DNA of 42,688 nucleotides from Desulfoluna butyratoxydans. Its GTDB lineage: Bacteria; Desulfobacterota; Desulfobacteria; Desulfobacterales; Desulfolunaceae. A model generated the notes under the pieces. The model worked only from the letters and a program-made list of their open reading frames with translations, was not told the origin of the DNA and made no database searches. Below, one piece after another: positions 23,145 through 30,700 of this stretch; within the stretch, counting starts at the first letter, position 1; each line of letters begins with the position of its first letter. The position numbers and the translations under genes are program-made. The DNA lies in NCBI RefSeq assembly GCF_900699765.1, contig NZ_CAADHO010000015.1, positions 1 to 42,688 on the forward strand, written 5' to 3'.

Positions 23145-24200
23145 ATGGCCGGAAATCGCAAGGGAAAAGGCAGCGGTAAAGCGCTGGCGGTCTCCCTGGG
23201 CGTAACGGCAGCCATGATCGCAGCAGGGATTGTCTGGATGGACGGGGTCACCCCCCACGTGGTGGTGACCCGCGTCTTCAAGCCCCTGCTGCGCCTGATC
23301 TGCTTTATCTCCCTGGGGCTGGTCGCAGGCCAGGTCATCGAATCCACCGGGTGGACGCGCTACCTTGCCAAGGTGGCCGGGCCGCTCTTTCGGTTCGCGG
23401 GCCTGGGGGAGCGCTGCAGCGCGGCCTTTACCACGGCCTTTGTCTCCGGGGTGGCGTCCAATTCCATGCTCTACGGCTTCTACAAGGATGGTACCATCAG
23501 CCGCAGGCAGCTCTTCATGGCCAACTTCCTCAACCAGTTCCCGGCCTATTTTCTTCACCTGCCCACCACCTTTTTTATCGTGATTCCCTTGGTGGGCAGG
23601 GCCGGTCTGGTCTACTTCGGCCTCACCTTCACGGCACTTCTCCTGCGCAGCGGGTTTCTCCTGGTGCTGGGCCATGCCATACTGGACGGTGAAAAAGGCG
23701 GAACCGAAGAGGTTGAGGGCAAAGAGCCCACGGCCAAGGGGTGGGATGCGGTGAAACAGGGCATCCGAAAACGCTTTCCCAAGCGTGTGTCCACCATCAT
23801 CACCTGGGTGATTCCCATCTACGTGGCGGTCTTTTTCGTGCATCGACTGGGCTTTTTCGACTTCATGAACGAAGCCCTGGCACACCTGGCCGTCTCCAGG
23901 ATCATGCCCGTGGAGTCCCTCTCTGTGGTGGTGCTTGGTTTTACCGCCGAGTTCTCCTCCGGCTTTGCCGCGGCAGGCGCCTTGCTCGATGCCGGGGTCC
24001 TCACCGTCAAGCAGACGGCCCTGGCCCTTCTCATCGGCAACATCATCGCCTTTCCCATTCGGGCCGTCAGGCACCAGCTGCCCCGGTACGCAGGTATCTT
24101 CTCCCCGGTCATGGGGACCCAGATCCTGCTCATCGGTCAGTTTCTGAGGATAGTCTCGTTGATGGTCACAGGGGTTCTCTATTACTGCCTTGTTCCGTAA
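23145..24200 (+). CDS. Gate-domain (nucleoside-recognition type) membrane protein
   Basis: A 351-residue inner-membrane protein with about 8-9 hydrophobic segments in two halves separated by a charged loop (residues about 180-215, EKGGTEEVEGKEPTAKGW). Each half has a gate-like block: SGVASNSMLYGFYKDGTISRRQLFMANFLNQFPAYFLHLP, and FTAEFSSGFAAAGALLDAGVLTVKQTALALLIGNIIAFPIRAVRHQLPRYAGIF (read in parts). This resembles the Gate/nucleoside-recognition superfamily (SpmA/SpmB, FeoB gate). It starts 1 nt after cbiL and lies before cbiD, so it is co-expressed with corrin-ring genes. Transport of cobalt, a corrinoid or an intermediate is possible, but nothing in the sequence proves it. Confidence 0.75.
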   Translation: MAGNRKGKGSGKALAVSLGVTAAMIAAGIVWMDGVTPHVVVTRVFKPLLRLICFISLGLVAGQVIESTGWTRYLAKVAGPLFRFAGLGERCSAAFTTAFVSGVASNSMLYGFYKDGTISRRQLFMANFLNQFPAYFLHLPTTFFIVIPLVGRAGLVYFGLTFTALLLRSGFLLVLGHAILDGEKGGTEEVEGKEPTAKGWDAVKQGIRKRFPKRVSTIITWVIPIYVAVFFVHRLGFFDFMNEALAHLAVSRIMPVESLSVVVLGFTAEFSSGFAAAGALLDAGVLTVKQTALALLIGNIIAFPIRAVRHQLPRYAGIFSPVMGTQILLIGQFLRIVSLMVTGVLYYCLVP

Positions 24201-24226
24201 GAGAGACCCGTTAGGTTTTCTTAAAT

Positions 24227-25318
24227 ATGGCAAAAAAACGAACATTACGAAACGGGTTCACCACGGGAACAGCCGCAGCCGCGGCCGTGAAGGGGGCCTT
24301 AAGCCTCCTGTTCACCGGGGTGTGCCCGGAAAAGGTCCGCATCGCGTTTTTAAGCGAAGGCCATGTGGACATTCCCCTGGTCTCCTGCGAGATGGACGGG
24401 GAGACTGCCGTGTGCACCGTCATGAAAGACGGCGGTGACGACCCGGACATTACCCGCAACGCCATTATCGGCGCGCGGGTACGACGGGAAGAAGCCGCCG
24501 AAGACGACCTGGTGATTTGCGGGGGGCAGGGGGTGGGGCGGGTAACCCGGCCCGGCCTGGAAGTCCCGGTGGGCCAGGCCGCCATCAACCCCGGCCCGGT
24601 GAAGATGATTCGAGCGGTTGTGGAGATGCTCAGGGCTGAAACCGGGGAGTCCGACCCTCTGGTCGTTGAGATCTTTGTTCCCGATGGCGAGGAGATGGCC
24701 AAAAAGACCCTCAACAGCCGCCTGGGCATCGAAGGCGGGATCTCCATTTTAGGTACCACGGGCATTGAGCGGCCCCTTTCCCACGAAGCCTATGAAGCCA
24801 CGGTGCGTTCCTCCATCAAGGTGGCCAAGGCCATGGGAGCCCACAGCGTGGTCTGCACCACCGGGCGACGCAGCGAGCGGTTTGCCATGGAGGTGTTCCC
24901 GGAACGTGCCGAAACCTGCTTCGTGCAGATCGGCGACTTCTTCAAAAGCTCCATGGAGACGGCCGGAGCCCAGGCCATGGACGTGATCCTGGCCGTCTTT
25001 TTCGGCAAGGCCGTGAAGATGGCCGCAGGCATTCCCCACACCCACGCCGCCAAGTCTGACCTGAACCTTCGGTTCCTGGCCGACCTGGTGGAAGAGATGG
25101 TGGACGACCCCGAGCTGGTGGCCAAGGTGGCCGCCTCCAACACCGCCCGGGAGGCCTTTACCTATCTTGCAGGGCCCTGCCCACAGGTGGTGGACCGCGT
25201 GGCCGAACTGGCCGCAGCATCTGCCAAAGGGTTTGCCGGAGGGGAGGTCACGGCCCGGTGCCTGATCTTTGACTTTGACGGAAACGTGGCAAGCGACAGC
25301 CGGAAGGAGACGGTATGA
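24227..25318 (+). CDS. cbiD: Cobalt-precorrin-5B C1-methyltransferase CbiD
   Basis: A 363-residue enzyme of the anaerobic branch that methylates C1 after ring contraction. It starts KKRTLRNGFTTGTAAAAAVKGAL, the CbiD signature (lR.G.TTGtcAaAA). Later come GRVTRPGLEVPVGQAAINPGPVKMI, STLGI-like LGTTGIERP and IPHTHAAKSD. The ribosome site is weak (TTAGG about 15 nt away), suggesting partial coupling to the upstream gene. It overlaps the cbiET gene by 4 bp. Presence of CbiD marks the oxygen-independent pathway. Confidence 0.95.
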   Translation: MAKKRTLRNGFTTGTAAAAAVKGALSLLFTGVCPEKVRIAFLSEGHVDIPLVSCEMDGETAVCTVMKDGGDDPDITRNAIIGARVRREEAAEDDLVICGGQGVGRVTRPGLEVPVGQAAINPGPVKMIRAVVEMLRAETGESDPLVVEIFVPDGEEMAKKTLNSRLGIEGGISILGTTGIERPLSHEAYEATVRSSIKVAKAMGAHSVVCTTGRRSERFAMEVFPERAETCFVQIGDFFKSSMETAGAQAMDVILAVFFGKAVKMAAGIPHTHAAKSDLNLRFLADLVEEMVDDPELVAKVAASNTAREAFTYLAGPCPQVVDRVAELAAASAKGFAGGEVTARCLIFDFDGNVASDSRKETV

Positions 25319-26535
25319 ACCAGTCCATTACGGTCATGGGGTTCGGCCTGTCGGAGAGGGATCTCCCCCAGGCCTCCCTTGCGCTGATTTCGGAAGCAGA
25401 CGTGCTCGTGGGAGGAAAGCGCCACTTAAGCGCCTTTCCCGACACATCCGCTGAAAAAATCGTCATCCAGGGCAAGATGTCCGATGTTCTGGACCGCCTG
25501 GAAGCGAAGGTGTCCCAGGGCAGCAAGGTGGTGATCCTTGCCTCGGGGGACCCCTTGTACTACGGCATCGGCTCCCTGGTGACAAAGCGCTTTGGTGCCG
25601 ACGCCGTGCGGGTGATCCCCAACGTCTCGGCCGTTGCCGGTGCTTTTTCCCGGCTGGGCCTTTCCTGGCACGACGCCGGGGTGGTGAGCCTCCATGGCAG
25701 GGGGCCGACTCCCGAGACCCTGAAGAGCCTTCTGGTCCACGACAAGACAGCGGTGTTCACCGACCTTACGAACAGCCCGGACAGCGTGGCCGCCCGGCTC
25801 ATGGAGCAGGGCGTCACAGCCCGCGCCTGCCATGTGTTCGAGGCCATGGGCACACCGGAAGAGAAACACACCGAAGCCTCCCTGGAAGGCATTGCCGCAG
25901 GAGCCTTTAGCGATCCCAACATGATGGTCGTCCTGGGGGCCGCCCTTGCAGAGCCGCCACAGGCCATCGGCCTGGGCATGCCCAGCGAGGCTTTTGCCCA
26001 TCAGCGCGGCATGATCACCAAGCCCGAAGTGCGGGCCGTGACCCTGGCAAAACTGGGGCTCGAAGGTCACCAGGTGCTCTGGGACCTGGGGGCCGGCAGC
26101 GGATCGGTCTCCATCGAAGCTTCCCGGTTCGTGAAACAGGTGTGCGCCGTGGAGCAGAAACCCGAGCGCGTGGCAGACATCCGAACCAACATCACGCGCT
26201 ATGGCGCAACAAACATGACGGTTACGGAAGGGGCTCTTCCCGATGCCGCCCAGGATCTCCCCGACCCGGACGTGGTCTTCATCGGAGGCGGCGGTAAAAA
26301 CCTGGACGCCATCATCCGCATGGCCTCAGACCGCATGGGAGACAACGCACGCATGGTGGTCAACACCGTGCTCCTCCAGAGCCTCGGCACCGCCGTGACC
26401 GCCCTTGAAGACGAAGGGTTCAATGTGGAGGTGCTGCACATGAATGCAAGTGTCTCCACCACCGTGGCCTGGGACATGATGCTCAAAGGAACCAATCCGG
26501 TCTTTATTGTCACCGGAATACGAGGAGAAGGTTGA
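25315..26535 (+). CDS. cbiET: Cobalt-precorrin-7 C5/C15-methyltransferase, CbiE-CbiT fusion
   Basis: A 406-residue two-domain enzyme. Residues 1-205 are the CbiE methylase (ITVMGFGLSERDLPQASL, VILASGDPLYYGIGSLV). Residues about 220-406 are the CbiT class I methyltransferase with decarboxylase activity (MITKPEVRAVTLAKL, VLWDLGAGSGSVSIEASR, VFIGGGGKNLDAII). In some organisms these are separate genes; the fusion is like CobL of aerobic producers. It overlaps the cbiD stop in ATGA and ends on the first base of cbiF. Confidence 0.94.
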   Translation: MNQSITVMGFGLSERDLPQASLALISEADVLVGGKRHLSAFPDTSAEKIVIQGKMSDVLDRLEAKVSQGSKVVILASGDPLYYGIGSLVTKRFGADAVRVIPNVSAVAGAFSRLGLSWHDAGVVSLHGRGPTPETLKSLLVHDKTAVFTDLTNSPDSVAARLMEQGVTARACHVFEAMGTPEEKHTEASLEGIAAGAFSDPNMMVVLGAALAEPPQAIGLGMPSEAFAHQRGMITKPEVRAVTLAKLGLEGHQVLWDLGAGSGSVSIEASRFVKQVCAVEQKPERVADIRTNITRYGATNMTVTEGALPDAAQDLPDPDVVFIGGGGKNLDAIIRMASDRMGDNARMVVNTVLLQSLGTAVTALEDEGFNVEVLHMNASVSTTVAWDMMLKGTNPVFIVTGIRGEG

Positions 26536-27314
26536 TGACTGACGTACGACACCCCATTATCTTTACCGGGGCAGGCCCCGGCGACCCTGAACTCATTACC
26601 GTCAAGGGCAAGCGAAGCCTGGAAGAGGCCGACCTCGTGATTTTTGCAGGGTCCCTCGTCCCCGAGGAGCTCCTGGTCTGGACCCGGGAAGGCTGCGAAT
26701 GCCTGAGCAGCGCCTCCATGGACCTCGACGGCATGGTGGAAAAAATGGCCGAAGGCCACCGGGCCGGCAAAAAAGTGGTGCGCCTCCACACCGGTGACCC
26801 CTCCCTGTACGGCGCCATCGACGAGCAGATGCGCGACCTGGACAAACTGGGAGTGCCCTACACCGTCATTCCCGGCGTCACCGCAGCCTTCGGGGCCGCC
26901 GCCGCCATGAAGATGGAGTACACCCTCCCCGAGGTGACCCAGACCCTGATTCTCACCCGCGCTGAAGGCCGCACCCCCGTGCCCGAAGGCGAAACCCTGG
27001 ACGCCCTGGCCTCCCACGGCGCCTCCATGGCCATCTACCTCTCCAGCGCCCTGGCGGAAAAAGTCTCCAGCCAGCTGGCCGCCCACTACGGGGAAGAGTC
27101 CACCTGCGCCGTGGCCTACCGCGTGAGCCAGCCCGATGAGAGGATCATCTACACCACCATCGGTAAACTGCCCGAGACCATGAAAAACGAAGGCATCCGA
27201 AAAACCGCCCTCATCATCGTGGGCAAAGGCGTGGGCGACCACAACGCCGCCAAATCAAAACTCTACGACGCCACCTTTACCCACGAATACCGTGACGGGG
27301 TGGAAAAGGCGTAA
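26535..27314 (+). CDS. cbiF: Cobalt-precorrin-4 C11-methyltransferase CbiF
   Basis: A 259-residue SAM-dependent methylase. The ATG at 26535 is chosen (AGGAG 7 nt upstream); a TTG one codon earlier is possible. Motifs: PIIFTGAGPGDPELITVKGKRSL, VIFAGSLVPEELL, VVRLHTGDPSLYGAIDEQM, VIPGVTAAFGAAA. The GSLVP block is typical of CbiF/CobM. It is the last gene of the cbiL-cbiF block; dispersed elements follow. Confidence 0.95.
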   Translation: MTDVRHPIIFTGAGPGDPELITVKGKRSLEEADLVIFAGSLVPEELLVWTREGCECLSSASMDLDGMVEKMAEGHRAGKKVVRLHTGDPSLYGAIDEQMRDLDKLGVPYTVIPGVTAAFGAAAAMKMEYTLPEVTQTLILTRAEGRTPVPEGETLDALASHGASMAIYLSSALAEKVSSQLAAHYGEESTCAVAYRVSQPDERIIYTTIGKLPETMKNEGIRKTALIIVGKGVGDHNAAKSKLYDATFTHEYRDGVEKA

Positions 27315-27333
27315 AGGGACAAGGGCAAAAAGC

Positions 27334-27434
27334 GCCTCCGGCGGGCAGGGGCTGAGCCCCTGCACCCCCAGGTTGCGAATGCTCCCGGCCTTCGTTCCTC
27401 AGGCCGATCACATTCGCTTACGGGCTGCGCCCGT
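27334..27434 (-). repeat. Structured dispersed element, copy E4 (inverted, H3-H2-H1)
   Basis: It begins GCCTCCGGCGG, then an H3 variant GCAGGGGC-TGA-GCCCCTGC, H2 (GCGAATGCTCCCGGCC ... ending CACATTCGC) and H1 ACGGGC-TGC-GCCCGT (27420-27434). It lies 19 nt after the cbiF stop. Confidence 0.8.
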
Positions 27435-27478
27435 GGTGGATGCCGAGGACAGGGGCACTCTTCGGTATCTGGATGACT

Positions 27479-27635
27479 TCGTTCCCAGGCTCCGCCTGGG
27501 AATGCTCCACGGAGGCTCTGCCTCCACGCTTGAGATCACGTCTTTCGGCAAATTTTATTCGTCATGCCGTTGCTTTTGACACCGGCAAGGCGGAGCCTTG
27601 CAGCCGACACTCCCAGGCAGAGCCTGGGAGCGAGA
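27479..27635. repeat. Second dispersed repeat family, paired copies
   Basis: At 27479-27526 CGTTCCCAGGC-TCCGCCTGGGAATG is followed by GGAGGCTCTGCCTCC. At 27583-27635 AAGGCGGAGCCTT and CTCCCAGGCAGAGCCTGGGAG occur. The same pair, in the same order and with similar spacing, occurs at 40926-41085, so it is a composite repeat. All units are near-perfect palindromes. No coding potential. Confidence 0.8.
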
Positions 27636-27751
27636 AAAGGCCTCTGGTCGCTGAAGGCATGGTGGAAAAACCGATTATCTACAAGCTACGGTAACGTATC
27701 CAGCGATTTCGACGCTTGCAGGCCGGTTCGAATGCACCCTGATCGTTGATG

Positions 27752-27856
27752 TCGGGCGAAGCCCGAGCCGAAGGCCCTTGCGATTTGGCCCGAGGAACGA
27801 GGGACAAATCGCAAGGGCAATTAGCTTTCGAGGTGGCTCACCTCGCCGCCGGAGGC
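27752..27856 (+). repeat. Structured dispersed element, copy E5
   Basis: H1 is TCGGGC-GAA-GCCCGA (27752-27766). H2 is at 27775-27817 (CCCTTGCGATTTG ... CAAATCGCAAGGG) with both arms changed together relative to other copies. H3 is CGAGGTG-GCT-CACCTCG, again with a compensatory pair. The right end is CCGCCGGAGGC. It lies 38 nt before the cbiG start. Confidence 0.85.
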
Positions 27857-27894
27857 ATGCTTTTGAAACTGATTGTTACCACAAGAAGGCGGAA

Positions 27895-28923
27895 ATGAGG
27901 GATCGAACGGTAAAAATCTGGGCTGTCACGGAAAAAGGCGCGCACCTGGGCCAGAGGTTGTGTGCCGCCCTGGACGGCGAGCTGTGCCTGCCGGACAAGC
28001 CCTGGGCATCCGGGTTTTCCTCGGCACGCACTGTGTCGTCCTTAGGGGAGGGGATCGCATCCGGGTTCCACGGGGCTGGCGGCCATGTGTTTGTCATGGC
28101 AACGGGCATTGTGGTGCGGTTGATCGCGTCCCTTTTGAAGAGCAAGGCCCAGGACCCGGCGGTGGTGGTCATGGACGAGGCGGGGCGCTTTGCCGTGAGC
28201 CTGGTGTCCGGTCACATCGGCGGGGCGAACCGCCTGGCGCAGGAAGCTGCGGCGGCTGTGGGCGCGGTGCCGGTCATTACCACGGCCACCGACACCCACG
28301 GCATTGCCTCGGTGGACGGGGTGGTGTCCGAGCGGGGGCTGGTGGTGGAGAACCCGCCTGCCATCAAAGCCGTGAACATGGCCCTGCTGGAAAAGAGAAA
28401 ACCCCTGCTCTGGGACCCCATGGGGATCTATGCCGACATGGCGGATCTCTATGTCCCGGCCGGAGAACGGGCTGAAGCCGATGTGGTGGTGGACTGCTCG
28501 TCGGACCCGGCAAAAGAGGGGGCCCTGGTGATCCGGCCCAGGCGCGTCACCGTTGGGGTGGGGTGCAACCGGGGCACCGATGTGGAAGAGATCCTGGAGG
28601 GCGTTGAAAAAGCGTTTCAGGCTGGGGGGATTTCCCCTTTGTGCCTGAAGGCCATGGCCTCCATTGACGTAAAAGCCGATGAAGAGGGGATCCTTAAGGC
28701 CGCCGAGCGCCTCGGGGTATCCCTCTCGTTTTATACCAAGGACCAACTCAGCGGTACCGACGGGGTGGTGACCCCTTCGGCGGCCGCTTTAAAACACGTA
28801 GGAACGGTGAGTGTATGCGAAGCAGCAGCGATTCAGAGTGCAAGGATGGGATCCCTTGTGGTGCCCAAGGTGAAGGGGAAAAATGTAACGGCGGCGCTGG
28901 CAATGGCGTCCTCTACATTATAG
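27895..28923 (+). CDS. cbiG: Cobalt-precorrin-5A hydrolase CbiG
   Basis: A 342-residue enzyme that opens the delta-lactone and releases acetaldehyde during anaerobic ring contraction. The start at 27895 has AAGG close upstream; the frame is open further into element E5 but that part is repeat sequence. Regions: VFVMATGIVVRLIASLLKSK and DEAGRFAVSLVSGHIGGANRLAQ (N-terminal domain), then PRRVTVGVGCNRGTDVEEI (C-terminal domain), ending ALAMASSTL. It overlaps cbiH by 109 bp. Confidence 0.94.
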   Translation: MRDRTVKIWAVTEKGAHLGQRLCAALDGELCLPDKPWASGFSSARTVSSLGEGIASGFHGAGGHVFVMATGIVVRLIASLLKSKAQDPAVVVMDEAGRFAVSLVSGHIGGANRLAQEAAAAVGAVPVITTATDTHGIASVDGVVSERGLVVENPPAIKAVNMALLEKRKPLLWDPMGIYADMADLYVPAGERAEADVVVDCSSDPAKEGALVIRPRRVTVGVGCNRGTDVEEILEGVEKAFQAGGISPLCLKAMASIDVKADEEGILKAAERLGVSLSFYTKDQLSGTDGVVTPSAAALKHVGTVSVCEAAAIQSARMGSLVVPKVKGKNVTAALAMASSTL

Positions 28924-29690
28924 GCATCGGCCCCGGCAGCGTGGACCACATGTCCATGCGCTGCGTGGACGTGATCAAAGGCGCGGACGTCATCGCCGGA
29001 TACACCGTCTACGTGGACCTCATCAAAGAGTTCATGGACGGCAAAGAGGTGATCGCCACCACAATGAAAAAAGAGGTGGACCGCGTCAAGGCCGCCGTGG
29101 AGACGGCCCTTACCGGCAAGAAGGTGGCCCTGGTCTCCAGCGGGGATCCCGGCATTTACGCCATGGCAGGGCTGGCCCTTGAGATCATCAAGGAGAAAGG
29201 GGTCTCTGCCCGTCGTCCCGGCTGCGGCACCCCGGAAGAGGGCGACCTCACCGTGGAAGTGGTGCCCGGTATTCCTGCTCTCTCTTCAGGCGGCTCCCTG
29301 TTGGGCGCGCCTCTGACCCACGACTTTGCTTGCGTCAGCTTAAGCGATCTCCTCACCCCCTGGGAGCTCATCGAAAAGCGCCTCAACGCCGTGGCCGAGG
29401 CCGACTTTGTCATGGTCATCTTCAACCCCAAGAGCAAGAAGCGTAACTGGCAGCTGAACAAGGCCCAGGAGATCGCCCTGAAGCACCGCAGCGGAGACAC
29501 CCCCGTGGGCATCGTCAAGAGTGCCATGCGGGACGCCCAGGAGGTGACCATCGTGCCCCTGAAAGACCTTCACGAAGCCGACGTGGACATGCTCACCACT
29601 GTGTTCATCGGCAACAGCGCCTCCGAAGGGTACCTCGATTTTATGTTTACCCCCCGGGGCTACGGAAAGAAGTATGATCTGAAATCTTAA
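28815..29690 (+). CDS. cbiH: Cobalt-precorrin-3 C17-methyltransferase CbiH
   Basis: A 291-residue methylase that methylates C17 and contracts the ring. The core starts at residue 33 (VLYIIGIGPGSVDHMSMR); KVALVSSGDPGIYAMAGLAL, VVPGIPALSSGGSLLGAPLTHDFACVSLSDLLTPWE and VIFNPKSKKRNWQL identify CbiH/CobJ. The only in-frame start before the core is the ATG at 28815, inside cbiG, giving a 32-residue N-terminal extension with three Cys (9, 15, 24). That extension is absent from typical family members. An alternative is an unusual initiation codon nearer the core. It is followed at once by element E6. Confidence 0.92.
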   Translation: MRSSSDSECKDGIPCGAQGEGEKCNGGAGNGVLYIIGIGPGSVDHMSMRCVDVIKGADVIAGYTVYVDLIKEFMDGKEVIATTMKKEVDRVKAAVETALTGKKVALVSSGDPGIYAMAGLALEIIKEKGVSARRPGCGTPEEGDLTVEVVPGIPALSSGGSLLGAPLTHDFACVSLSDLLTPWELIEKRLNAVAEADFVMVIFNPKSKKRNWQLNKAQEIALKHRSGDTPVGIVKSAMRDAQEVTIVPLKDLHEADVDMLTTVFIGNSASEGYLDFMFTPRGYGKKYDLKS

Positions 29691-29905
29691 TGTTACGATT
29701 CAGCTTATGCCTCCGGCGGCCCTGCCGGGGGCCAAACTTTTGAAAAGTTTGATAAACAGGTCATCAGAAAACGGTAGAATGAATATCATTTTAAAGGCGG
29801 ATGCGATTTGACCCGAGGAACGAGGGGCAAAGCGCATCCGCAACCTGCTTTCAAGGTGGCACACCTTGCCACCGGAGGCAGCTTTTGATGAGCTGAATCG
29901 TTACA
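29691..29905 (+). repeat. Structured dispersed element, full copy E6
   Basis: The core is 29709-29879, ends GCCTCCGGCGG and CCACCGGAGGC. The inverted-repeat ends continue outward: TTACGATTCAGCTTA on the left and the complement of GAGCTGAATCGTTACA on the right. It has a CAAACTTTT-GA-AAAGTTTG hairpin, H2 at 29797-29841 and H3 at 29852-29868. The extended copy begins at the base after the cbiH stop. Confidence 0.88.
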
Positions 29906-29924
29906 GCTTAACCGACAGGAACCC

Positions 29925-30458
29925 ATGAGGCGAACCATGGAAAAAGGGTACATCCAGGTCTACACAGGCAAAGGCAAGGGCAAGACTACGGCAGCCATCG
30001 GCTTGAGCGTCCGGGCGGCCGGGGCCGGGTTCAAGGTGCTCATCGCCCAGTTCATGAAGCAGGGAGATTACTCCGAGATCAAGGCCCTGGAGCGGTTTGA
30101 CGACCTGATCACCGTGCGTCAGTTCGGCGCCGGGGGCTGGGTCAAGGGCAAGCCCTCGGACAAGGAGAAGGCCCGGGCCCGGGAGGGGTACAACCTTGTG
30201 AAAGAGGCCCTTTCCACCGGGTCCCATGACGTGGTGGTCATCGAAGAGGGAAACCTCGCCGTCAAGTATGGCCTCATCACCCTGGAGGAGATGCTGGGCC
30301 TCATGGAGATGAAGCCCCACGGCACCGAGCTCATCATCACCGGGCGCTACGCCCACGACGAGGTCATGGCCCGGGCCGACCTGGTGTCTCAGATCGAGCC
30401 CGTAAAGCACTATTTTGCCGACCAGGGCGTCAAAGCACGTGTTGGCATCGAAAAATAG
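29925..30458 (+). CDS. cobO: Cob(I)yrinic acid a,c-diamide adenosyltransferase
   Basis: A 177-residue CobA/CobO/BtuR-family enzyme that transfers the 5'-deoxyadenosyl group of ATP to Co(I), making the upper ligand. P-loop GKGKGKTT is at 15-22; KVLIAQFMKQGDYSEI and VVVIEEGNLAVKYGLI follow, with ELIITGRYAHDEVMARADLVSQIEPVKHYF (read in parts) at the end. The start at 29925 lies 6 nt after AGGA; an internal ATG at 29937 is possible. It stands alone between element copies, downstream of cbiH and upstream of cobQ. Confidence 0.94.
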   Translation: MRRTMEKGYIQVYTGKGKGKTTAAIGLSVRAAGAGFKVLIAQFMKQGDYSEIKALERFDDLITVRQFGAGGWVKGKPSDKEKARAREGYNLVKEALSTGSHDVVVIEEGNLAVKYGLITLEEMLGLMEMKPHGTELIITGRYAHDEVMARADLVSQIEPVKHYFADQGVKARVGIEK

Positions 30459-30463
30459 CAGGG

Positions 30464-30514
30464 GCACAGGCGGGTTCCTCAGGTACGTCACATGTGCTGA
30501 CGGGCTGCGCCCGT
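30464..30514 (-). repeat. Structured dispersed element, partial copy E7
   Basis: A degenerate H2 (GCACAGGCGGGTTCCTCAGG ... CACATGTGC) is followed by H1 ACGGGC-TGC-GCCCGT (30500-30514). The H3 part is missing. It starts 5 nt after the cobO stop. Confidence 0.65.
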
Positions 30515-30607
30515 GGTTTACGGTGTGGGCGGTGAATGACATTTTGTATTTATGAAATATCCGGGGTAGGGCTTAAACAAAACATGAACAGACAAGTCCT
30601 GCATGAA

Positions 30608-30691
30608 TGCCGCTGTGATTTAACCCGAGGAACGAGGGTTAAAGCGCAGCGGAAACCAGCTTTCAAGGTGGCTCACCTTGCCGCCGGAGGC
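30608..30691 (+). repeat. Structured dispersed element, copy E8
   Basis: H2 is CCGCTGTGATTTAACCC ... GGGTTAAAGCGCAGCGG around GAGGAACGA. H3 is CAAGGTG-GCT-CACCTTG. The end is CCGCCGGAGGC. The final GGAGG (30686-30690) is 10 nt before the cobQ ATG and is the only ribosome-site candidate for that gene. Confidence 0.85.
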
Positions 30692-30700
30692 ATTTTTTGA

